Shown here: positions 11,622 to 23,500 of the stretch, in pieces
Layout of the letters: each line of letters starts with the position of its first letter
Position numbering within the stretch: position 1 is the first letter of the stretch
Assembly: GCA_023052935.1 (NCBI GenBank)
Contig: CM041294.1
Location: 12,821,791-12,885,790 of the forward strand
Reading direction: 5' to 3'
DNA length: 64,000 nucleotides
DNA from: Piezodorus guildinii
Taxonomy: Eukaryota > Arthropoda > Insecta > Hemiptera > Pentatomidae
Notes under the pieces: generated by a model
Told to the model about the DNA's origin: nothing
The model's input: only the letters and a program-made list of their open reading frames with translations
The model's database searches: none
Position numbers and translations under genes: made by a program

Positions 11622-11927
11622 TTTTTTTAATATTGAAAATATAATATTCGCATAGGTAATAAAATTATGAGTACTTTTACCCCAAACGTAGCTTATTAAT
11701 TTAGGCTCCTTACGTTGAGTTAGCAGATCTCAACTTAGTTCTGGACATTAAGTGCTACAAAAATTATCATATTGTTATTAAGAATAAATCATAAATTAGG
11801 ATTACATGTAATCAGAAGAGGTAATGAAGTAAAAGCAGTTAATTATCGCAACAGCCTTTCTTAATCATCGCGTTTCTAAGATCTTAGAAATTATATTTGA
11901 AAATAAAAGATACATATAATATATATA

Positions 11928-11928
<1 letters not shown>

Positions 11929-11990
<62 letters not shown>
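11929..11990. repeat. (AT)n microsatellite
   Basis: About 30 AT units. Confidence 0.95.
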
Positions 11991-11992
<2 letters not shown>

Positions 11993-12640
11993 GTTTTAAC
12001 CTTATCAGTTAATACTCTTATCTGACAGAAAGTAATATTTACAAACAAAACATTCTGATTTATATTTTATCTTACACTGACAGTGGCGTGAAAACACGTC
12101 TGCTATCCATTATATTTAGCCGACAAGTATTTTCTCATATAGATAAAAAAAAACATGTATATATGAAATTAATTTAGAATTTTCCTCACTTATTACAAGA
12201 TCGATTGTGAACACATTCGGTTCATATTTCGCCTCGGTGTAATATACGGTTCTCTATAGACAATAATTAATTTATCATTAAGTATAAGCATATAGTTATT
12301 GTTGGGGCGAGCGGCCTTTCTAAATTGAAAAAAGAATCTTTCTCCGTAGGACTGTTGGGTGGTTAAATTAAGAATAGTGAGAAAACTGTAACTCATTCCT
12401 TCACTCCGGCCTCACGAGATAAGTTCAATTTCTTGAAAACAGAATTATTTTAACAGAAAGTGGGATATTGTTTTCTCGTTTAAAACAACTCAAATAATTC
12501 ACTGACACGTGTGTTTTGCCACCATTAAAACAAACGCATCTTATTCAAACAAAAGAACATATGTGAACTTTAAAAAAAAATCCACTTTTAAAATCTCAAC
12601 CTTTCAACTTTTGGTTCTCTTTAAAAATTTAAAATATAAC

Positions 12641-12702
<62 letters not shown>
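12641..12702. repeat. (AT)n microsatellite
   Basis: About 31 AT units. Confidence 0.95.
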
Positions 12703-12705
<3 letters not shown>

Positions 12706-13239
12706 CACATAGAGAGATATGTATATACACGTATTCACTATATTTTGTATTTTAATGTTCCACAATTGAGATGATGATTTCCAAAAAGTACTAAAGGACA
12801 TTTTTTTCGAAATTGATTTTTTTACATATTTGTATTCTCATCGATTAGTTATATCTAAATCTCCTATTTGATTTTATCTAATGAACTTCCAAGCCCTTTA
12901 TAAACGCAATTTAGAAATATAATTATTTTCTAAAAAAAATAATTACACATTTAATTTCGTTCCAAATTATACCAAAACATCTCATTTCATATCTTTAATA
13001 TGATGTTATTAATATACTAAAAAAACAATTCTGGATTTTAATGCGAAAAGAATCAAATTAGCTAATTTAATAATATAATAATTAGTGATTTTCGCGCCTC
13101 CTGTAAAATTTCCTAGAATGGATATAGTACCTTTTGGAAATCAACGTCTCAATTTATTTTGTACGTCATAGATACTCTTTTTCTCTTACTGTTAAAAATT
13201 ATTTTTTAACTTTATAATCATAGGTACGGATGTGACATG

Positions 13240-13422
13240 TTTTGTTTATTTATTTGTTAACTTCATTTATTTGTATTTATTTTGTCTATAAATTTTGTTA
13301 TTGTATACGTTTATTTATTTTATGTAATTTGACTTTCCTTTTGTTTATATTGTAAATATTGTATGAATGAGATCCTGTAGCACTATTATTATTGTCGATT
13401 ATGACAAATTGTAATATATACG

Positions 13423-13472
<50 letters not shown>
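13240..13472 (+). mobile_element. 5'-truncated LINE, 3' UTR only, with ~50-nt poly(A) (family C)
   Basis: The T-rich UTR contains ATTGTATGAATG..., GTAGCACTATTATTATTG and ACAAATTGTAATAT, followed by A13424-13472. The UTR of the longer copy at 58985-60115 has the same order (TATTGTATGAATG, CATCGCTATTACTAC, ACAAATTGTAATAT, poly A). The very long A tail suggests a fairly recent insertion. Confidence 0.78.
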
Positions 13473-13474
<2 letters not shown>

Positions 13475-13689
13475 TTGTAATACTGCAATTAATTAATTAA
13501 TTAAAAACTATAAAAAAATTAACACACCTTTTATTAAAATTTCATTCCTCCCTTTTGTTTTTAAAAATTATTACATTTATTAATTGTCATTACTACCATT
13601 TCACTTAGTAATCTTCAGTATAATTTATTTTTCTTATCATCTTTATATATCTTATTCCACTACTGGTTTTTATTTTTTGTTTTTTTTTC

Positions 13690-13745
13690 TTATAGCCCTG
13701 AAGAAGGCCTATAATTTAGGCCGAAACGTCGACACCAATAAATAA
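13690..13745 (+). other. Hammerhead-like core with perfect stem
   Basis: CTGAAGA (13698-13704), A, GGCCTA, loop, TAGGCC, GAAAC (13723-13727), GTCGAC. No matching inverted arm was recognised nearby. Same core type as at 5244, 43748 and 50852. Confidence 0.6.
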
Positions 13746-14101
13746 GTTTATACTTAATTAATTAATTTGAGTTATATTGACTGCACCCTGAACCGACTTC
13801 TCTCATAAAAAAATTAATAGTAAATGGTTCTTGAACAGTTATTATTATATTATTACTATTGCTGTAGTTATAAAATATGACTAGCCTTTAGTAAATGAAG
13901 GTGCTTGTCTCAGGACTGCTTTGTATGCTTCTACTTATTCCTCATTTAGGAGCAAGAGAAAACAAAATGATTTGTACCTTTATTTTCCATTATTCAATTC
14001 AAAATTTTATTTTTCTTCTAAAATTTAGACCTCTGTTAATTATATGTGTGACAAACTTAATAAATATTCAAATTTTCTGTGACTTATGACCTAAGCGATG
14101 A

Positions 14102-15765
14102 CCCATATTCTCCCAGACATACGGGAATAGCCATAACCTAGACGTCCAAGATCAAGAAGTAGAACAATTAAATAACTACTTAATTATTTCTAGAATCTCC
14201 AAAACACCATCAAACCTCTTATCACTCTCCTTACTAGACTCCTTTCAGAAATCCCCTTCAATATCCCACGATGAGTAAGAAGACCCTGGCTATTCTATTA
14301 TGGAACGCTAATGGACTGCTTAATCACCGAGAAGAGCTTGACTTATTTATTCACGACAATAACATAGACATTGTCCTTGTGACTGAAACCCATTTCAAAC
14401 CTCATTCACACTTTTACATACGTGACTACATCACATACCGATCAGATCACCCTGACATAACATCCCACGCTGGCTCTTGTATCCTTATTCACAATTCCTT
14501 AAATCACTCCCTGATTCCTTCTACTCCAACTGATGCCATCCAATCGACTTCTATTACCTTATCCCGCCGTCCATTTAACATAACCATCTCAGCTGTATAT
14601 TGCCCTCCTGGCAATTCCCTCTCCTCTCACCAATTTAATTCCTTATCTCAGTCCTTTGGTCTGCGCTTCATTTTCGGGGGAGATTACAACGCCAAAGATC
14701 AACGGTGGGGATGCCGAACATCCAACACTCGTGGCAGGATTCTCTCCCAAGTCACCACTTCCAACAGCTATTCCGTCTTATCACCCAAAGATCCTACTTA
14801 CTGGCCTACTTCCTCTTAAAAAGCGCCCAGATATTCTTGATATATTCGTCACATCCTGAATTCCCTCCTTTCAATCTACACTAACATCCTTAGAAGACCT
14901 CTCCTCAGACCATAGCCCAGTTCTGCTTCTCCTTCATTCAAACCCTATTCCTAAATCCTTCCCTCCTTCATTAATTACAGGACATGTTGACTGGAACAAC
15001 TTTCGCTCTGAGCTAGAAAACGAACTTGACTTAACGATTCCACTAAAAACAGAACAACAAATTAACTTTGCTATCGAAAAAATAACAAGAACAATAGGTA
15101 CTGCACTTAATAACAACTCATCACATCCCAAAAATAATTACTCCTGCGACACTAACTTACCACATCACATCCGAAAATTATTAGCAGAGAAACGGCGAGC
15201 AAGGGCTAAGTGGCATAGGTCCAGATACCCGTCCTACAAAACATACTATACTCATCTAACTAACAAACTCAAAACTGAAATTAGAAAATTCAAAATACAA
15301 ACTTTTCAGGACTTCACAAATAACCTAAGACCAACTGAAAAATCTTTATGGACAACTACCAAAAATCTGCTCAAATTCAAAACCTTTAATCACCCACTCC
15401 TTACCGAATCTTCTACCTGCTCTCGATCAGATGAAGAAAAACTCAAATATTTGGTGAACACCTTTCCAAAATATTTAATCCACATCCTGAAATCCTTAAT
15501 CCGACCCATATTGACCATATTGAAGCAGAACTAACTATTCCACTCCAAATGTCCCCACCTCCTAAAGCCTTTCATCCTTCTGAAATAATTAACGTTATCC
15601 ATCAATTACGTATTAAAAAAGCACCTGGTCATGATCTCATCACATCCTATATCCTAAAACAGCTACCTCGAAAGGCGATCCTCTACCTCACTTATATATT
15701 CAACGCTACTCTCCGAACCACCTATTTCCCTGAACCTTGGAAACTGTCCATAATCAAATTTCCTC
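14102..15765 (+). pseudogene. Jockey-like LINE: ORF1 tail, endonuclease, start of RT; broken, 3' part missing (family A)
   Basis: 14102-14278 is the end of ORF1 (FSQTYGNSHNLDVQDQEVEQ...SISHDE stop). ORF2 starts at ATG 14271, overlapping the ORF1 stop, which is usual for these elements. ORF2 14271-14819 reads TLAILLWNANGLLNHREELD, VLVTETHF and FGGDYNAKDQRWGCR, the APE endonuclease motifs. It then shifts frame (KRPDILDIFVTS, stop at 14857) and continues with stops through the linker (EKRRARAKWHRSRY) to the RT start ([20 protein letters not shown]). RT sequence stops abruptly at ~15763. A LINE that keeps its 5' end but lost its 3' end implies a later deletion or recombination. Confidence 0.88.
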
Positions 15766-15769
15766 CTGT

Positions 15770-16395
15770 ATTTTTTCTTGTTGGTTAATTTTCACATTTA
15801 TTCAAATAAAGATAATCAATATTGAACCACAACTAGATAAATATTTTCTAAGGTTTTTGAATATTAATAAAAAAAATTGTATTAATATTTTCTTTATTCC
15901 TAGTTATAATTCATTGTCTCACTTGAGCATAGGTCTTAAATGGAACTCTCTACCCACACCTGTAGATCAATGGCTTTTTTAAACTGCTTTCCCGCATTAT
16001 CTGGTAATAAGGAGGGTCAAAGGAGTTTATAGAGAGTTAGGTGTAATTTTGGATCGATAACTTTTTCATCTCCACGACTAAGGTAAAAAAAAACATCTTA
16101 TGTTTCTTAAAACAGCTATATGAGGATTTGTTCTTTTCACTTTCGCTAATTTAAACGTGCTACATAAATTAAGAGAAACTAATGCGAATTTGAAATTTTA
16201 ATCCGAGTTTTCAACTAGAATGCAAATGTTAAGGTTTACTAAGCACAAAGAAAAACTCCAAGTTTGTGAAACGCGACTATTATTGTAATCTTTAAGAACC
16301 AAACTGCACTTAAGATGCATTTCGGAACGGTTCTTCCGCTGACACCAGGAACTTGGTTTTTTCGTAGTTAATAATTTGACCAAGTCGTGCACATG
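15770..16395. other. Spacer downstream of broken LINE
   Basis: A short frame reading LSIGLKWNSLPTPVDQWLF (about 15920-15980) is reminiscent of LINE C-termini (RLWNSLP), but too short to call. Nothing else recognised. Confidence 0.4.
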
Positions 16396-16399
16396 TTTT

Positions 16400-16534
16400 T
16401 ACTTTCACTTACTATATAAAGTGAGGGAAAGTATTGCAATCGTGAAAATTTTCGAATTCCAGTTTTCAACGGAAATACACATTTTAGGGTTCCCTGAGTC
16501 CAAATAACCAAGTCCCGCAAAAAGGTCTGTGTGT
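16400..16534 (+). repeat. Rep-A copy 6 (5' fragment)
   Basis: First ~135 bp of Rep-A (TACTTTCACTTACTATATAAAG to AAAAAGGTCTGTGTGT), then unrelated sequence. The break falls exactly at the TG microsatellite. Confidence 0.85.
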
Positions 16535-17495
16535 CTTAAGAACTCTGTGAGTCTTAAATAAAATACAAAAATAAACAATAATAAGAATGAATACAAAAGG
16601 TAAGGAGTAACTAAAATTTTAGAAAATGAAATTATCTAAAGTTTAACCATAAAACCATAAAATTTACCAGAAGTTCGATGAAATAATATTTTGGTGAATA
16701 TGCCATATTAAAATATCCTGCATAATAAAAATTCATATTTTAATGTTGCAGGTTTATTCTGTTAAATAATTCTATTTATTATAAATATAATCCATAACTA
16801 TTATAAATAATTCATGTGTAAACAGAGCAAATGCTAATATAATGATTTAAATAGATAATTTCTTGTTTTGTTTTTTATCTCTCGGAGTTCCTGCGGTTTA
16901 CGGTATATTTCTTGGGAAGGATACGATGTAATACGACAGCTATTGCTTAAGTAACTTTCTCTGAAGGTTTCTCCTCACAAAAAAACTAATAGCTAAATAA
17001 CGCGTCCCTCTGGCAATGAATGATATTAATTCAGACTTCAACATCTGATAATACTTGGTACTAAGTCACCTTAATATTGATTTCCAACCAAAATATTGGC
17101 TAGATAGTTTCAGTTTCCTTTTTTTTTTTCTTTGTTATAGGTTTAATGAAAAAATCTTTTTAACGCTGTTGAATGATGTACGTGTAATTCTAGAAGAATC
17201 GATAAAATATACCTAACTATTCGCAATAGTTCTCATTTCTGATAAACTATTATAATTAAAGCCGATCAGAAAAAAAAAACTGTTCCAAAATCAGGGGGAA
17301 AAGGACATTTATTTTTGTTTACAGTAGTTATGAACTTAACCACCGAGGCGCTGCCTTCAGCCTTTGCTCTGATCAGCAGCAGTACATCAAATGATGTCTT
17401 AGGGGTCGGATTAGCGCCAAATTATATTTTGAAATACGTATGTTGTTCAGTTAAATCAACTTTTATAGGCTTGTTACTTCGTCTTCTCATTGAAA
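16535..17495 (+). promoter_or_regulatory. Upstream region and probable 5' UTR of the ceramidase gene
   Basis: No repeat was recognised in these ~960 bp. The last ~180 bp are less AT-rich (ACCACCGAGGCGCTGCCTTC...) and lead into the start codon, so the promoter and first transcribed bases probably lie here. No TATA box, initiator or other element can be assigned with confidence. Confidence 0.35.
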
Positions 17496-17592
17496 ATGCC
17501 TCCGACAGCTGATGGATTTTGGGGCAAAGCTACTGCCACAATCGATTGGTGTGAAGAAAATTATGTATATAGTTATTATATTGCAGAAATGA
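17496..17592 (+). CDS. ACER3: Alkaline ceramidase exon 1 (start, Ca site)
   Basis: Encodes residues 1-32 plus the first base of codon 33. Holds the calcium-binding cluster (D17 W18 . E20 . N22 ... E31). The donor is A|GTGAGT at 17593. Intron 1 is short (179 bp). An in-frame stop lies close upstream (TGA at 17490-17492 is just 5' of the ATG in another phase), and the ATG context AAAATG is good for insects. Confidence 0.93.
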
Positions 17593-20500
17593 GTGAGTGC
17601 AATACTTTGAATTAACAGTTTGTTCAAATTATTTTATTCACTAATCATTCAGGGAATGTTAATGGTTTGAATTTAATAATAAATTAAGAAAAAACTAGAC
17701 ACATTTTATAATTTAGTGTTTCATTTACACTTTTTATTCCTTGAGAATATAATTATTCCATTAATTTCTAGCCAATACTATTAGCAACCTAATGATGATC
17801 ATACCTCCTTTATGGGGAATGTTTGAAGTGATCAAACAAGGTTTCGAAAGAAGATTTGTCTATTGTCATTTACTGGTGCTGAGTAAGTAGTGTTGTATTT
17901 CTAAAAATAACTATACTTCTATGTCTCTCTCTTTAAATATTTTTTTATTCCACTGCTTTTTGACATAATATTTTTTTTTAATCACTTTTCTCTCCTAATA
18001 AACTTTTGATTTTATGTTCAATTTTAATTTTGTTTATTAATATATTAGTGGAATTATTTATTTATATCATTTTCTAGAAAACATATATCATTAAGATTAC
18101 ATTAACATTTACATGTATAAGTAAATTAATCATTTTGTATTTTATTAAAAGTTATTTTTGATTAATCATAATTCGCTAATTAATTTTTTTAATAACTGTT
18201 GGTAAACTGAGTTTTAAATTTATTTTTTTTACTTATATTGCAAAATTAGATTTTAATACTGCCCTAAAGATTTTTATTTTCTTATCTGGTATGGTAGTGG
18301 TATTTTAAAAAAAGCGATTGTTAATGAAAGGAATAATTTTGGAATGTTTTACTAATTTGTCACTAGTTATCACTCTAAAGCTCTTTTGTTATAGATCAGT
18401 ATCTATTAATTTGGTTAATGATCTGTGAAATTTAATTGCAATTAAATGACAGTTGCCTGGCTAGAGCCTGAGTATTTATTTTTTTTTTTTCTATTTATAT
18501 TTGGTCAGATTTGTTAAGATATATATGAATTTCTTTTTATTCATTTATATATTGTTAATAAATAATTATACTACAAAACTACAATCTTAGTTTTTTAAAA
18601 TCTTAGATGAGTATCGGGTGTATATTTTTCATAAATTATAATTTTGTTGTATCTTAAAGATTGTTGGTACGAAAGTCTCATAAAAAAAATATTTGTTTAC
18701 TTTTTTGTGTTACTTGCATTCTACTGTTTGTTATAATAGTTTATAAATTTATGTTTTATTAATATATTTTTTCAGGTTTTGAATTGTAGATTCATTTCTT
18801 AGTAATGATAAATAATAATAAACAAAGATAAATATAATAGAATAAAAAAACTGATTTAAAATATATAATTTATATTGTTTGTGTTTTAACTATTTTATAT
18901 TAATCATTATAATTTTTTTTTATTAATTATAATCATGATTTGCAATTTGCAATGTACATAGTTGAAACAGAAATTTCATTGAATTAAATGGTTAATCCTT
19001 TAAGATTAATAAGAACTGAAATGTCCATTAAGCTTACCTTATTTATTGATGTAACACTAATAAATTTCATTGCATAGTCATATTCAATAATATTGGACTC
19101 TATAATTATAAAAATATAAAAACCACAAATACAATGGTTTATCGTAGTTCTGGTTAAAAAAGCTATCAAGTTAACCTGGGCATTTTGTTTTACCTGAATA
19201 ATAGTAATAATAATATATTTATATTGAAAAGATATTTTAAAATTTGGAATAATGCAAATTACCACCATTATAGGAATTGTACAATTATTTTACGACTAAA
19301 TATTGCCTAGGCAAATATATAATTAAGATACTTCTATTTGATTTACTTTATTACTGTGCAGTGATAATAAATTGCCTAGTTCTTTGATTATTGTTGATTT
19401 ATTAAAAGTGGAAGTCTATTTGTTAATGAATAAACTGTAGATAATGTTTTGTGATTTTTTTTTTTTTTTAACCGTGGGATTAAGGGTAGGTTAAGCCAAA
19501 ACATTAGTTGCCATAATGTATGAGTTTTGAATGAAACTATAATAAGGAAGAATCGAAATTTTTCAGTTTTAATTATTGATAGTAATAATAATTTATAAAT
19601 TGTTATAATTTACAATAACTGAGCATATCTCGTGTTCATGTTGACTAATTGATCTTCACTAAAAAACATATTTGTTTTTTGGTATAACACTTTGTTTCTC
19701 ATTTCACATACGCTAACCCAGTTTAATATAATAGTCTTATAATTTAATATAATAATATTTTAATATAATAATATTTATACCTCAAGCATGGGTAACAGCA
19801 TTAAAACAAAGTGATAAATGGGGTAGTCTAGTCTAAGTTCTAAAAGGTCTGTACTGTTGCATTATTAGTTTTATTTATTCATGTTTATTGTTTAATGAAG
19901 GTGATTATAAAAAATTAAAAAAACAAAAAAAACACATGTATACAGTCATTTAAAGTTTCTAAAAACTCTTGGTATCTTTCAATTACTTTAGCACCATATT
20001 CATCTTATAAATGTATTTATCCAAATGATTCTATTTCATAAGTTAAATGGATAGAGTGAAAAACTGATAGTTATCTTTTAAAAATACAAGATAAATTTGG
20101 TCCTTTAGTCGCCAAAAGCTACTACGAGTTTTATTTAAGAAAATTTAAATGGTTTTTGTCTATTAAGCTATACTTGATGTATTGTTACATCAAAAATAAA
20201 CTCGCTTTTAATTCATATAATTAAATTAACCATTTTGCTAACACCTGCATTTATATTTTAGTAATAATATGAAAACTAGAATTTTTACTTTCACTTACAA
20301 ATATATGAAATATATAGTAAGGTAAAGTATTACGATCGTAAAAATTTTCGAATTCCAGTTTCAACGGAAATACACGTTTTAGAGTCTCCTGAGTCTAAAT
20401 AACCAAGTCCTGCAAAAAGGTGTGTGTGTGTTACAGAATCTTTTTCATCCAAATTGGCTGACCAGAAGATCTACTTTATACCATGCTTTTAGCACCTTTT

Positions 20501-23500
20501 TACGATTTTCTCAAAAACGGCTCTAACAATTTTGATTTATCTCCCTATATCGATGTAAAATTTGATGGGCTTTAATATCACGTAGGTTTCATTGTGATTG
20601 AAACAGCATGACAGGACTTAAATGCCGATATTTCAAATTTTCTTCCTCTAAGTACCTTTAATTTTGTAGATTTAAAAATATTGGAACATCATGTTATTAG
20701 CATTGATAAATAACGGGTAAATATGTAAGTTGGGCGAATTTGATAAACTACTAAAGGAGAGAATTACAAACATATTTATATGCAATTTTTGTGTTTTTGA
20801 ACACAAGAATAGTAATTTAGATGTAAGAAAAGCTGATAAAACTAACTGATTCTTGTAGATAAAAATATAATAGATTATTTAATTAAACACATGTTTCGAT
20901 TGAAATACGAAATAATTAATTGTTTAACAATTTATTTGTATCTTTAAATGTATTTATAAATTCTTAAATTGATTTTAACAACAGAGGTAAGTGAAAGTCG
21001 TGTGTTGCGAGCACCAGAATTTTTTTTTATGTAAATGTTTCATCTTTTCTGTAAGCAGATAAACGTAACAATATAAACAGATTCCCTTTTATTCATATTT
21101 GACAAAAACTAGGTATTCTTACTGAATAAATAAACAATAAAAATTATTTGATTCAGTGAGGAATGCTTTAAAATTAATATGAAATTATTGAAAACAAAGA
21201 AAAAAAAGGTTTTTATGTAGGTATTTTTATTAGTTTCAAACTGTAAAATATTAGAGGTAATAAGATCGCACTTTATCTAGGATAGATTAGATAATAAAAG
21301 TAATCAATACACATTATTCAAACTCTCTACAAAAAAACCAGCTGTGCCCATTTACAAATACATTAACTGATGGAACAATAGAGGAGTACTTTTGTTTTTA
21401 AACATAATTATCAAATTATATGATAACAACAATGACCTGAGTTATACTTCAACTTTATAGGAAATAAAAGGAACATTTCTAATGGTGCACTTTGTAAATA
21501 GAGGAAACCTTTGTATTTACATAAGTGGTTTGTTTAAGTGATTTATCACTATTGATACTGTCTTTAAAAAGTTTTATCTTTAAAAAATGCTTCATGGCCA
21601 ATTGAAAAAACAAATAAATTGTAACAATGAATAGCCAGTTTAAAATTATAATAACATAGCTACCTCTTGGTTAGTAAAATTTCTATTAAATGACAGATCA
21701 TTTGAGCAGACCAAACAGTCAGTTTAAATATTTTTTTCAAGTGATCCAGTCTCATAAACAATGATCCATGCACCTGTGATGCTAGAGTTTCATGAACTTT
21801 TCCAACTCATTACATTTTAAAACAACCTTTAGAAGGGAAGAAGTTGTAATTTATTAAAGGGCATATTAATAAGCTAGCATGTTTGACTTACTATTATATT
21901 TAGGTTTTCTCTTTTGTTCTATCATATCACACCTTCTTTTTTTTTTTTTATTTACTTTTTTTTTTGTTCATCCCTACCTCGCCTTTGAAGGCTCTCTTGG
22001 GCCCGGGGGATGAGGGCGGGGGATAAATGCTGAGATAAAAGCCCATCACAACCCGAGACTCGAACTTATGATTATTTTGTTCCAAGTTTTTGGTTCTCTG
22101 TTTCTAGGCAACGTGTGTTGAAAGCACCTACTCAGCTATCCCGATCCCTCCCCCTCTCCCTAATATATTACACCTATAAAACATATCTAAAAAGCTGTCA
22201 ACATCTTACTAATAAATTTTCATGTGAAAAAGTTGATGAAAATGACTAATTTAAAAAACCCACAAAACTCTCCTAAGAACACACTATTTTCCATTTTTGG
22301 TGTATAGGTATTCATTGTTACTAGTTTTCAGCTTTGTTTATTTATAAATGAATTTTATATTCGTTTCATCTGGTCCTTTATTTTTCTTTTAATTTTATTT
22401 ACATTGTGTCTTTATATATTTGTTTTCCCTAAAATTTTACTAATGAATCATACTGAAATTACAAGTCACCATTTATTGGGTTGTGTCACATGAAATGTCC
22501 GTTTTCAAGGTAAAGGATTTTTATTAAAAATACGATATGAAAACAAGATAATTTTATTCAAAGTATTTACCTTCTTTTTCTACACATTTTTCTCAACGTG
22601 ACACCAACGTTTTTATCCCCAAACTGAAAAACTCAGAGCTTTGAAGTGAAAAAAATCTGAAAACGCACTTTTCACTTGATCATCATTTTAAAAAAGTTTT
22701 CCTTTGAGGAAGTTGTTTAAATTCCTGAACAGGTGGTAATCTGTTGGAGACAAGTCGGGAGAATTTTCCAATACACTTTAAATGTCTGGGAACAGTAGAT
22801 GCACTTGCATTTAGTTGTGCTGAGAGTCCTTTAACTGTTTGGTAGGGTTTTCCTTCTACTGTATGTTTGAGGACATCGTTGTCTATTACAGACGGTCTTC
22901 CTCAGGGCAAGTTAACCAAGTCGGTATTCCCAGCTGAAAACTTAGCAAACCAACGGCGAATGGTCCGTTCATTAACACTCCCTTCCCCAAATGCCTTGCA
23001 AATATTTCTAGCGGCCTCAGCTGCTGAATAGCTGAGTTTAAACTCATACAAAAATATTGCTCAAAAATCGCGTGTTTCCATGTTCATATTTGGAGGTATA
23101 CTAAAAAGTGATTAATTGATTGGGAAGCTAATGTTTATAATACAAAGGTAGAGGATTGGTAACTGTTTACTTTAAATATGTAAACATTCGGAAGAAAACA
23201 ACAGAGACTTGCAAAATCCTTTATGTATTTCAGAAACTATAAAAACGGACATTTCATGTGAAACAACCCATTATATTATACTTTTTATTTATTTGTAGTA
23301 TATTCTATTGAGCAATTTACTTGGTTGTGTAAAATTAATGGGTACTATGGAATGAAAAACATTTATTTTATGTGTAAATTAAAATTTGTATGTAAGTATT
23401 TCGGAAATTAATTTCTAATTATTAAATATATTTCAGTTGTTGGTCTTGGTTCTTGGGCTTTTCATATGACTTTATTGTATGAAATGCAACTTTTTGATGA

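Larger units (their letters stand above)
11630..13230. other. AT-rich spacer with two (AT)n tracts
   Basis: No gene-like open frame. It holds the microsatellites at 11929-11990 and 12641-12702. The only frames across them are repeat translations. Confidence 0.55.

Noticed and set aside
12509..12801. Frames rich in Ile-Tyr on both strands
   Set aside because: Translation of the (AT)n microsatellite.
13895..14089. Frame starting with a signal-peptide-like stretch (MKVLVSGLLCMLLLIPHLGA)
   Set aside because: It continues into AT-rich sequence without cysteines or a domain, has no splice donor nearby and sits just upstream of LINE ORF1 remains. Probably chance.
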